From Myxococcales bacterium (GTDB lineage: Bacteria > Myxococcota > Myxococcia > Myxococcales > Myxococcaceae): a DNA stretch of 7,712 bases. The notes beneath the pieces are model-generated. The model made no database searches. It had not been told where the DNA came from and was given only the letters and a program-made list of their open reading frames with translations. The position numbers were made by a program, and so were the translations under genes. The stretch lies in the NCBI GenBank assembly GCA_009885595.1, contig VFKJ01000906.1, positions 1 to 7,712 on the forward strand, given 5' to 3'. The first letter of the stretch is position 1. Each line of letters opens with the position of its first letter. This document shows positions 1 to 5,221 of the stretch, one piece after another.

Positions 1-588
1 GCGGATCAGTTCGGCGCGGCCAGCAGCGCGGCGGTCAGCTGGACTGTGAGTGGCGGCGGCACCATCGATGGCACCGGCCGCTTCACCGCGGGGCAGACCG
101 TCGGGGGGCCGCACACCGTCACCGCCACCGCGGGGGGCCGCACCGGGACCGCGCAGGTGAGCGTGTCGACCGTCACCCCGCCGCTACTGACGGTGCTGCT
201 GACCGCGCCACAGGACGGAGCGCAGGTCTCCGGCAGGGTGGCGCTCTCGGCCAGCACCAGCGACGACGCCCGGGTGTCGTTCGTGGTCTTCCTGGTGGAC
301 GGGGTGGACTCGACGCGCAGCTTCGCGGCGCCGTGGACAGGCGAGTGGGACAGCGCCCTGGTGAGCGACGGGCTGCACCGGGTCAGCGCGCAGGCCACCG
401 ATGGCACCGGCCAAACGGTGACCTCGCCCGAGATCGAGGTGACGGTGGCCCAGGGCACCGTGCAAGAAAACCCGCTGCCTGTGGGCGGGGACCCGGAGGA
501 GCCGGTGCTCGGCGGCTGCGGCTGCTCCAGCCCGGACATGATGCTGCTGGGCCTGCTCTCCGCCCTGCTGCTGAGGCGGAGGCGCTGA
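1..588 (+). CDS. C-terminal part of a secreted Ig-domain protein with MYXO-CTERM tail (5' truncated)
   Basis: The reading frame is open from base 1 and ends at TGA 586-588, so only the last 195 residues are visible. Visible residues 1-56 look like one bacterial Ig-like repeat, with a DQFG start, WTVSGGGTIDGTG and a TATAGG core. Residues about 63-149 look like a second Ig-like domain of the Big_9 kind (TAPQDGAQVSG, FLVDG, APWTGEWD, QATDGTGQ). The C-terminus has GCGCSS at 172-177, a short hydrophobic segment and a terminal RRRR. This is the tripartite MYXO-CTERM signal, known from Myxococcota to anchor exported proteins to the cell surface after processing by a myxosortase, with the Cys as the modified residue. 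The protein is therefore probably exported and surface-attached. Its catalytic or binding domain, if any, lies upstream of the window, so no specific function can be assigned. It converges with the toxin gene on the other strand. Confidence 0.85.
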   Translation, partial: ADQFGAASSAAVSWTVSGGGTIDGTGRFTAGQTVGGPHTVTATAGGRTGTAQVSVSTVTPPLLTVLLTAPQDGAQVSGRVALSASTSDDARVSFVVFLVDGVDSTRSFAAPWTGEWDSALVSDGLHRVSAQATDGTGQTVTSPEIEVTVAQGTVQENPLPVGGDPEEPVLGGCGCSSPDMMLLGLLSALLLRRRR

Positions 589-622
589 TCGCAGCTGGAC
601 GTGATCAGTTGGGGTTGTTCTT
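585..622 (+). terminator. Possible intrinsic terminator of the MYXO-CTERM gene
   Basis: Arms 585-592 (CTGATCGC) and 601-608 (GTGATCAG) pair over 8 bp with one G-U, around an 8-nt loop. A T-rich stretch follows (609-622, TTGGGGTTGTTCTT). The stem begins on the stop codon. The T-run is interrupted by G and the stem is only moderately stable, so this is a candidate. It sits in the 40-bp gap between two convergent genes, where a terminator would be expected. Confidence 0.4.
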
Positions 623-628
623 CTGTTC

Positions 629-1012
629 TTACACCCGCGGCAGTTGCGGGATTCGCTCGAAATCAGCGTCGCGAGTGAAGAGCGTGGCGTGGTGTTGGAG
701 CACCAGGGCGGCGATCCACACGTCGTTGATCGGGATCGGCGTGCCCTGCGTCTTGAGCTGCAGCTTCAGCTCCGCATAGCGAGCGGCCGTCTCTTCATCG
801 CAGGAAAGGACCTCGACCCGCGCCCGATCGAGGAAGCGCACCAGGTTCGCCTCGTTCTCGCGTCCTTTGGTTCCGTTCAGGAAGCCGAAGCGGAGCTCGG
901 CCAGGACGGGCACCGGCATCAAGAGCCGCTCCGCTGTTCGCGCCAGCCGAACCGCGCTTGGCTCGCCGTCCATCATCAGCCGGTACGCGTTGGTGTCGAT
1001 CGCGAGCTTCAC
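629..1012 (-). CDS. vapC: PIN-domain ribonuclease toxin, VapC family
   Basis: This is a 127-residue protein, the usual length for VapC. It shows the PIN-domain acidic residues in order: D6 in AIDTNAY, E39 in VLAELRFG, D97 in PINDVWIAA, and D115 in FTRDADF. In this family these coordinate Mg2+/Mn2+ and cut RNA, typically tRNA or rRNA, when the antitoxin is degraded. The start is GTG at 1012-1010 and overlaps the antitoxin stop (GTGA, 4 nt), so translation is very likely coupled, as in most vapBC operons. PIN family and toxin role are secure by motif and context. The actual RNA target cannot be read from the sequence. The gene converges with the MYXO-CTERM gene 40 bp away. Confidence 0.9.
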   Translation of the reverse strand: MKLAIDTNAYRLMMDGEPSAVRLARTAERLLMPVPVLAELRFGFLNGTKGRENEANLVRFLDRARVEVLSCDEETAARYAELKLQLKTQGTPIPINDVWIAALVLQHHATLFTRDADFERIPQLPRV

Positions 1013-1266
1013 GCCCAGTCCCGGGGGTCGACCTTGCGTTGCTCGGCGAGCGCCTTGTCGACGGCTTTGTCGTGCACCCAGGACCCGAAGAGGTCGTCCA
1101 GATCGTCGTGAGCGCGGGGCTCGCCTCTTTCACCGGCTTCGGCCTCGAGCGTCTGAACGAGGAGCGTGTTCAGGCTCACCCCTCGCTCCACGGCCTTCTT
1201 GCGCAGCGCTCGGTGGACCCGGGGCGGGACATTCCGGATGGTGTACTGATGTGCTTTCGCCGCCAT
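1009..1266 (-). CDS. vapB: Ribbon-helix-helix antitoxin, VapB/FitA-like
   Basis: This 85-residue protein precedes vapC and overlaps it by 4 nt. Residues 7-43 fit a ribbon-helix-helix DNA-binding fold: a beta strand QYTIRNVP, helix RVHRALRKKAVERG, a turn SLN, then helix TLLVQTLEAEAG. The C-terminal part has the acidic/aromatic pattern DLDDLFGSW ... VDPRDW that RHH antitoxins of PIN toxins use to wrap and block the toxin. Such proteins neutralise the toxin and repress their own operon. ATG 1266 is preferred because the RHH strand then begins a few residues in, as is usual. An in-frame ATG at 1296 would add 10 residues (MPAFFSKHAG). Neither start has a clear Shine-Dalgarno sequence. The paired boxes at 1265-1296 lie at or just upstream of the start and are good candidates for autoregulation. 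Confidence 0.85.
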   Translation of the reverse strand: MAAKAHQYTIRNVPPRVHRALRKKAVERGVSLNTLLVQTLEAEAGERGEPRAHDDLDDLFGSWVHDKAVDKALAEQRKVDPRDWA

Positions 1267-1296
1267 GCCTGCATGCTTGCTGAAGAATGCAGGCAT
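1265..1296 (-). promoter_or_regulatory. Two-box operator candidate for vapBC autoregulation
   Basis: There is a perfect 10-bp inverted repeat, with arms 1265-1274 (ATGCCTGCAT) and 1287-1296 (ATGCAGGCAT) and a 12-bp spacer. Each arm is itself nearly symmetric (ATGCnnGCAT), giving two boxes 22 bp apart centre to centre, about two helical turns. This is the geometry expected for two RHH dimers on one DNA face. The left box overlaps the antitoxin start codon. A TTGACG hexamer (minus strand 1302-1297) abuts the right box and could be a -35 element, but no good -10 is visible. Binding by VapB/VapBC is inferred. Confidence 0.55.
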
Positions 1297-1340
1297 CGTC
1301 AAGACGTGCCGGACCCGCACACCCATTCGGAGACGCCTGA

Positions 1341-2888
1341 TCAGCCTGTCGCCCTCTCCGCTGCGGGGGTGAGGGGCGAACCCTCTTCTGGCGCGCACCC
1401 GCCGGCGCAGTCTGCCGGGCACGGCCCCGAGTTCCCCACGCTGACGTAGTGGGCGGGCTTGGGCCGCGCGCAGGCCACCTCCCCCACCTTGCGCGTGGTG
1501 GCCGCCTGGCGCTGCTTGAGGAAGGGCACGGCCTGTCCGCCCGCGCCGACCGCCCGCGCGATCCGCTGGCCGCTCAGCCCCAGCCCGCGCGCGAATCGCC
1601 ACGCGGTCTGCAGGTACGGCTCCCACACCGAGCCCTCGTGCAGGTCGTGCAAGAGCGAATCGAACACCGCGGTCATGCGCTGCCGCCACGCGGGGTCGAA
1701 GTACACGCTCTTATCGGCCCACTGGTGGCAGTACCGGCACTTCTCGCAGTCCACCGCCTCGCAGCCCTGCTTCTCGAAGCGGTCCAGGAAGCCATCGAGG
1801 GCGCGGTTGTCGACGTACACCGGGTTGTCGCCCTCGCGCGGGTACAGCATCGACAGGGTCTTCCCGAACTCCACCACCTGGGAGAAGCGCAGCAGGTTCA
1901 CCTCGGTGGGCTTGAGGAAGTACTTCGCCATGCGCTTGACGGAGAAGGCCTCTTCGTCGCGCTTCTTCATCACCGACTTCGGGTACGAATAGTTCTGCAC
2001 CAGGTCGAGCAGGTTCCCGTCGTAGCGCTCGTTGGCGTAGGCGCGCACGCGCAGCGCCAGCAACTCGGTCGGAGTGTTGCGCTCGACGATCTTGAAGTTG
2101 GTGTAGCCGAGCTTGCGATACCGCGGCAGATCCTCAGGGCGGATCCAGTTGGCGCGCAGGTAATTGACCGGCTCCTCGAGCCGATACGCATTGCAATACA
2201 CAGAACAATAATCGAGCGGGAAGTTCTGGGCGCCCTTGCGTGAGGCATTGGACAGCAGCACCGCGTGGTTGCTGGCGATGGCGCAGTCCTGCCGGCACCA
2301 GTTGTTCACGATGAGCGAGAGGTCGACCTTCACCGACTCGCGCATCGCCTGCAGCACCTCGAACTCGCGGTGCACGGTGGTCTCGGACACCACGATGCAG
2401 TCGGCGCCGTTGTCTTCCCAGAAGCGGGCCTTGCGCGGGTTGTCGGTCTCGCGGTGCGACGAAACGCGCACGCCGAAGTGGGGGTAGCGCTGTTTGATCA
2501 GGCGCAGGAAGAACAGGTTCCCCACGGTGATGGTGTCGACCTTCACCTCGCTGAGCCAGTCGAGGATCTTCCGCAGCTCGCGCTGGCCCTGGGTGGTGAA
2601 CTCGAGGTTGTTCATGCTCGAGGAGTTGAGGAGGTAGTTGAACTCCACCCCGCGCTCGTGGGCGCGCCGCACGGTCTTCTCGAGCTCGGGCTTGCCCACC
2701 GAGGGCAGGTAGAACGACGGCCGGCCGCCGCCGAAGAAGTCCGAGGTCAGCTTGCCGAACACCTCGTAGACGGGTTGATCCGCCACGCTGTCGAGCAGGG
2801 CGTCGTCGAAGTTGCACGCCAGCGAGAAGCGCACCGGGCGTTCGTGCACGGGCAGCGAGTTGATGGACGAAGAGGGAAAACGGGTCAT
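1341..2888 (-). CDS. Divergent peptidase-U32-family protein, candidate Fe-S hydroxylase
   Basis: The product has 515 residues. The N-terminal ~300 residues look like a U32 TIM barrel: FWEDNGADCIVVSE at about 156-169, a cysteine region C198-x3-C202 and C228-x3-C232, then WIRPEDLPRYRKLGYTNFKI (248-267), which aligns with the U32 'DL...aG..s.KIEGR' stretch (here KIVER). The usual U32 signature C-x4-G-x-C is absent and replaced by CRQDC. A second cluster, C376-x4-C381-x2-C384-x2-C387, and a tail with C490, C494 and C498 follow. Characterised relatives (RlhA, TrhP, UbiU/UbiV) bind a 4Fe-4S cluster and hydroxylate RNA or quinone precursors; older annotations call the family collagenases. The substrate here is unknown. 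ATG 2888 is chosen over the ATG at 2933 because a good AAGGA ribosome site lies 6 nt upstream. The gene is 10 nt downstream of the chorismate mutase-DAHP synthase gene, so it is probably co-translated. Family assignment is fairly sure; a hydroxylase role is inferred. Confidence 0.75.
   Translation of the reverse strand: MTRFPSSSINSLPVHERPVRFSLACNFDDALLDSVADQPVYEVFGKLTSDFFGGGRPSFYLPSVGKPELEKTVRRAHERGVEFNYLLNSSSMNNLEFTTQGQRELRKILDWLSEVKVDTITVGNLFFLRLIKQRYPHFGVRVSSHRETDNPRKARFWEDNGADCIVVSETTVHREFEVLQAMRESVKVDLSLIVNNWCRQDCAIASNHAVLLSNASRKGAQNFPLDYCSVYCNAYRLEEPVNYLRANWIRPEDLPRYRKLGYTNFKIVERNTPTELLALRVRAYANERYDGNLLDLVQNYSYPKSVMKKRDEEAFSVKRMAKYFLKPTEVNLLRFSQVVEFGKTLSMLYPREGDNPVYVDNRALDGFLDRFEKQGCEAVDCEKCRYCHQWADKSVYFDPAWRQRMTAVFDSLLHDLHEGSVWEPYLQTAWRFARGLGLSGQRIARAVGAGGQAVPFLKQRQAATTRKVGEVACARPKPAHYVSVGNSGPCPADCAGGCAPEEGSPLTPAAERATG
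1349..1379. repeat. Imperfect GA/CT-rich hairpin repeat inside the 3' end of the U32 gene
   Basis: The segment runs TCGCCCTCTCC - GCTGCG - GGGGTGAGGGGCGA and folds into an imperfect hairpin; the outer six pairs (1349-1354 with 1374-1379) are perfect. It shares CCCTCTCC and G-rich arms with the stronger hairpin at 4062-4086 and the fragment at 5205-5220, so it may be a copy of the same dispersed element. It encodes the last residues of the U32 protein, roughly GSPLTPAAER. Confidence 0.4.
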
Positions 2889-2901
2889 CGGTGTTCCTTT
2901 A
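2889..2901 (-). promoter_or_regulatory. Ribosome binding site of the U32 gene, overlapping the upstream stop
   Basis: On the minus strand the sequence reads TAAAGGAACACCG followed by ATG. The TAA stop of the upstream gene is fused to the AAAGGAA Shine-Dalgarno, with 6 nt from AGGA to the start. This fixes the U32 start at 2888 and suggests translational coupling between the two genes. Confidence 0.8.
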
Positions 2902-3984
2902 CGGCGTGGTGGGAGCGCGGGCATCGAGGCCATGGAGCGGGCGTTCCAGGGCGGCGAGGAAGGCGTCGAAGGCCTTGAAGTCGAGCTGCTGCTGGGCGTC
3001 GGAGCGGGCGATGCCGGGTCGCGGGTGGACCTCGAGCATCACGCCCTGCGCGCCGGCGGCGAGCGCGGCCCTGCCCAGGGGGGCGAGGATGTCGCGGCGG
3101 CCGGCGGCGTGGCTGACGTCGGCGAGCACGGGCAGCGGGGTGAGCTGGCGAAGCAGCGCGATGGCCGAGGTGTCGAAGGTGTTGCGGGTCTGCTTCTCGA
3201 AGGTGCGCACGCCGCGCTCGCACAGCGCCACGTGGGGGTTGCCGTGGCTGACGATGTACTCGGCGGCGTTGAGCAGCTCGTCGAGGGTGGCGGCCATGCC
3301 GCGCTTGAGCAGCACGGGGCGCTTCGCCTTGCCGAGCTCCTTGAGCAGCTCGAAGTTCTGCATGTTGCGCGCGCCGACCTGCAGCAGGTCCGCTTCGCCC
3401 GCGAACTCGAGGTGGCGCGGGTCGACCACCTCGGTGACGCAGGCCATGCCGTATTCGCGGGCGGCTTTGACGAGCAGCGCGAGGCCTTCTTTCCCCAGGC
3501 CCTGGAACTCGTACGGAGAGGTGCGCGGCTTCCACGCGCCGCCCCGCAGGAAGCGAACGCCGCGGGAGGCGAGGAACTTCGCGGTGGCGAAGATCTGCTC
3601 CTCGTCTTCCACCGAGCAGGGACCGGCGACCAGCACCGGGCCTTCCCCCAGCCGGTGGGCGCCGACGGCGAAGGAGCGATCGGCCTCGCCCGGCTTGCGG
3701 TGCACGAGCAGCGATCGGCGCTCGGTGCCTTCGAGGTGCTCGACGGTGGCGCGGGCGACTTCCGAGAAGAGGTGCGCCACGGCGGCGCTGGGAAACGGGC
3801 CGGGGTTCGCCTGGACGAGCGCGGCGATCATCTCGAGCTCGCGTTCGGGATCGTAGACGGGCTGGCCGAGCAGTCGTTTCTGGTCGCGGATTTTTCGCGC
3901 GACCTCGATGCGACGATTGAGGAGCGCGAGCAGCTCGAGGTTGAGGACGTCGATCTGTGCGCGCAGTGGGGCGAGGGTGTTCAC
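2899..3984 (-). CDS. aroF: Bifunctional chorismate mutase (AroQ) - 3-deoxy-7-phosphoheptulonate (DAHP) synthase
   Basis: This 361-residue protein has the same domain order as Bacillus subtilis AroA. Residues 1-90 are an AroQ-type chorismate mutase helix set: LRAQIDVLN, R8, R25, K36, and DPERE at 46-50. Residues about 105-345 are a type I-beta DAHP synthase: GPCSVE (121-126), RGGAWKPRTSPYEFQGLG (147-164), KRGM (227-230), CERG (255-258), TRNTFDTSAI (266-275). The expected metal ligands are present as C123, H292, E318 and D329. The synthase condenses PEP and erythrose-4-phosphate in the first shikimate step; the mutase converts chorismate to prephenate. In the Bacillus enzyme the mutase domain also mediates feedback inhibition by chorismate and prephenate. 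The start is GTG 3984 and lacks a clear Shine-Dalgarno, but it fits the family's N-terminus. Both active sites look intact. The U32 gene follows after 10 nt. The gene symbol varies between databases (aroF, aroA, aroG). Confidence 0.93.
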   Translation of the reverse strand: MNTLAPLRAQIDVLNLELLALLNRRIEVARKIRDQKRLLGQPVYDPERELEMIAALVQANPGPFPSAAVAHLFSEVARATVEHLEGTERRSLLVHRKPGEADRSFAVGAHRLGEGPVLVAGPCSVEDEEQIFATAKFLASRGVRFLRGGAWKPRTSPYEFQGLGKEGLALLVKAAREYGMACVTEVVDPRHLEFAGEADLLQVGARNMQNFELLKELGKAKRPVLLKRGMAATLDELLNAAEYIVSHGNPHVALCERGVRTFEKQTRNTFDTSAIALLRQLTPLPVLADVSHAAGRRDILAPLGRAALAAGAQGVMLEVHPRPGIARSDAQQQLDFKAFDAFLAALERPLHGLDARAPTTP

Positions 3985-4061
3985 GAGGGCGCGCAGCGTC
4001 GATGGCGCGCGGGCAGCGCCGCCGTGATCACCGTCAACTGTGACAGCCGTCAGCGTTTTCT

Positions 4062-4100
4062 CCCTCTCTCCCGAAGGGGGAGAGGGTCGGGGAGAGGGGA
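4062..4100. repeat. GA/CT-rich hairpin repeat between the DUF2892 and DAHP synthase genes
   Basis: CCCTCTCTCCC (4062-4072) pairs with GGGGGAGAGGG (4076-4086) over 11 bp with one G-U, around a GAA triloop. A second G-rich unit, GGGGAGAGGGG, follows at 4089-4099. This pattern is typical of short dispersed palindromic elements in high-GC genomes. The stretch TTTCTCCCTCTC (4057-4068) recurs exactly at 5205-5216. In the direction of the flanking minus-strand genes there is no U-run after the stem, so it is not a clear intrinsic terminator, though it could attenuate read-through from 4103 into the 3984 gene. Confidence 0.6.
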
Positions 4101-4102
4101 AG

Positions 4103-4540
4103 TCAGTGCCGCGGGCTCTGGATCACGTCGAGCTTGAGCACGAGGGCGAACCGCTCTGCGGCGATCTCGCGCGAGGTGCGGAAGCCGAGGGCGCGGAAGG
4201 CGGGCAGCGGCGGGCACCAGCCGATGAGCGCGTGCATCATGAGGAAGGCGAGCTGGCTGGCGGTGACCCAGCGCCAGCCGCGGAACTTCTGGGAGAGGGC
4301 GAAGGTGGTGCCGCCGAGGACGGCGAAGTTGGCCATCAGGGCGCGGTCGACGCTCCACTCGCGATCGAGCTCGTGCAGGCGGGCGATCACCGCGTCGCGG
4401 CCGGCGGCGACGGTGGTGTCGACGTGGTGCATGGTCTGCTCGGCGATCTTCTCGTTCATGCGGCTGGAGGTGCGATCGCGCACGCGGTCACGGCGGGCGC
4501 CGGCGACGTCGGGGACCCCGGTCAGGTAGTTGGTGTTCAT
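4103..4540 (-). CDS. Small two-TM protein with YgaP-like/DUF2892 domain
   Basis: The product has 145 residues. The N-terminal ~65 residues are soluble and charged (RMNEKIAEQT, ARLHELDREWSVDRAL). Two likely membrane segments follow, at about 67-84 and 91-108. Next comes GWCPPLPAFRALGFRTSREIAAER (107-130). The GWCP-plus-'lGfRT..EI' pattern matches the DUF2892 inner-membrane domain found in YgaP and in many stand-alone proteins with a similar N-terminal helix. In YgaP the domain accompanies a rhodanese; here there is none, and the function of the stand-alone form is unknown. ATG 4540 is the first start in frame. An internal ATG at 4459 is possible, but neither has a Shine-Dalgarno. The next gene on this strand starts 118 bp downstream, separated by the hairpin at 4062-4086, so co-transcription is uncertain. 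Family call is fairly secure. Confidence 0.8.
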   Translation of the reverse strand: MNTNYLTGVPDVAGARRDRVRDRTSSRMNEKIAEQTMHHVDTTVAAGRDAVIARLHELDREWSVDRALMANFAVLGGTTFALSQKFRGWRWVTASQLAFLMMHALIGWCPPLPAFRALGFRTSREIAAERFALVLKLDVIQSPRH

Positions 4541-4573
4541 GACTGGGGGTGAAGCAACTCGCAGTCCAAGCCA

Positions 4574-4600
4574 CCGCTCACCACGAGCGAAGTCGAGGGG
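4574..4600. repeat. REP-like palindromic element (degenerate)
   Basis: The segment starts CCGCTCACCACGAGCGAAGT and ends CGAGGGG. It resembles the widespread 'GAGCGAAGTCGA' repetitive palindromes seen between genes in many proteobacterial-type genomes. A small perfect stem, CGCTC (4575-4579) with GAGCG (4585-4589), is present. Only this copy is visible in the window, so the repeat call rests on resemblance. Confidence 0.35.
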
Positions 4601-4711
4601 CCACCCGATCTCGCTGTGGCAATCCTGCAGCTACTCCGGGTCGTCGCCGAGCAGCGTGCCCACCTGGATCTCGATGGAGTCGAACGGCTCCGCGCGACCA
4701 CTCCTGCCCGC

Positions 4712-4732
4712 CTCGCCTCATCCCGAGGCGAG
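4712..4732. repeat. Perfect 8-bp hairpin upstream of the lipoprotein gene
   Basis: CTCGCCTC (4712-4719) and GAGGCGAG (4725-4732) pair perfectly around ATCCC. The stem ends 21 bp before the lipoprotein ATG. It could be an operator, a 5'-leader structure, or a terminator remnant for the minus-strand relic; the sequence does not decide. Confidence 0.45.
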
Positions 4733-4753
4733 AACCCAAACCACCGGTCTGCC

Positions 4754-5203
4754 ATGCTGCGCGGGGTGAACCGGGTTCTCCTCGTGCTGCTCCTGGTGAC
4801 TGGCTGTCGCACGGCGCCGCCCGCAGCGGAGCCGAACCGCACGCGCCTGCCGCCCCCGTACGACTGGAGGAAAGACGGCGGCCTCATGCAGGGCGCGGCC
4901 GACGAGCGGTGCCGCAAGGAGCTGCCCGATTGCCCGCGCCCCTTCGCCACCTACACGATGCCGCCCAGTCCGTGCGCGGGCCGCGGCACGCGCTGCCTGG
5001 AGATGCCCGAGCGCGACGCTGGACGCTGGAGCTGCGGGTGTGACGCCTGCACTTCACCCAGCGACTGCAAGCCAGGCGAGCACTGCGGCACCAGCGCGGT
5101 CGACCCCTGCTCTCCCGAGCGCCTGCCGCTGCGTTGCCTGGCCGGGCCGCCTCCTCCTGCGGAAAGTCCCTGCCTGGAACCGCCCAGTGCGCGGGGACTC
5201 TGA
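4754..5203 (+). CDS. Cys-rich putative lipoprotein
   Basis: The product has 149 residues. It begins MLRGVNRVLLVLLLVTGC: a positively charged start, a hydrophobic core and a lipobox ending LVTG-C, so the signal peptide should be cut by Lsp and C18 lipidated. The mature part is about 132 residues with many cysteines, including RWSCGCDAC and SDCKPGEHC. These resemble the short 'C..dsdC..g..C' disulphide modules common in myxobacterial surface lipoproteins. Function is not recognised. The frame is open further upstream (possible start 4616), but only a start at 4754, or GTG 4766, puts the signal peptide at the N-terminus. No strong Shine-Dalgarno precedes either. It ends 18 bp before the convergent stop of the next gene. 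Confidence 0.75.
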   Translation: MLRGVNRVLLVLLLVTGCRTAPPAAEPNRTRLPPPYDWRKDGGLMQGAADERCRKELPDCPRPFATYTMPPSPCAGRGTRCLEMPERDAGRWSCGCDACTSPSDCKPGEHCGTSAVDPCSPERLPLRCLAGPPPPAESPCLEPPSARGL

Positions 5204-5204
5204 C

Positions 5205-5220
5205 TTTCTCCCTCTCCCCT
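5205..5220. repeat. Fragment of the GA/CT-rich repeat
   Basis: TTTCTCCCTCTCCCCT lies in the 18-bp gap between two convergent genes. Its first 12 bases are identical to 4057-4068. The matching G-rich right arm is missing, so this is half an element or a chance CT tract. Confidence 0.35.
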
Positions 5221-5221
5221 A

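Larger units (their letters stand above)
4541..4753. other. Divergent intergenic region with repeats
   Basis: This is 213 bp between the DUF2892 gene (minus) and the lipoprotein gene (plus), so it should hold both promoters. No convincing -35/-10 pair is visible. A REP-like element (4574-4600) and a perfect hairpin (4712-4732) are listed separately. On the minus strand a short open tail with coding-like composition, reading AEPFDSIEIQVGTLLGDDPE, ends at TAG 4633-4631. It has no start, because a TGA precedes it about 13 codons before FDS, so it may be the relic of a gene end. Confidence 0.5.

Noticed and set aside
1267..1689. N-terminal extension of the antitoxin up to 1689
   Set aside because: It would overlap the U32 coding sequence and adds Arg/Ala/Gly-rich residues without structure; the RHH domain begins just after ATG 1266.
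1449..2978. Two long plus-strand frames (1449-2243 and 2265-2978) opposite the U32 gene
   Set aside because: They are mirror frames of a conserved protein and are His/Leu/Val/Arg-rich without motifs.
4062..4086. Hairpin as intrinsic terminator of the DUF2892 gene
   Set aside because: The stem is strong, but the minus-strand sequence after it is AGAAAACGC, with no U-run; listed as a repeat instead.
2812..4137. A 441-codon open frame on the plus strand, antisense to the DAHP synthase gene
   Set aside because: The minus-strand frame encodes an intact enzyme with all catalytic motifs. The antisense product is a low-complexity Gly/Ala/Glu/Val-rich chain with no motif, as expected opposite a high-GC gene.
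4616..4753. Longer start for the lipoprotein gene at 4616
   Set aside because: It would bury the signal peptide and lipobox inside the protein; the extra residues show no domain.
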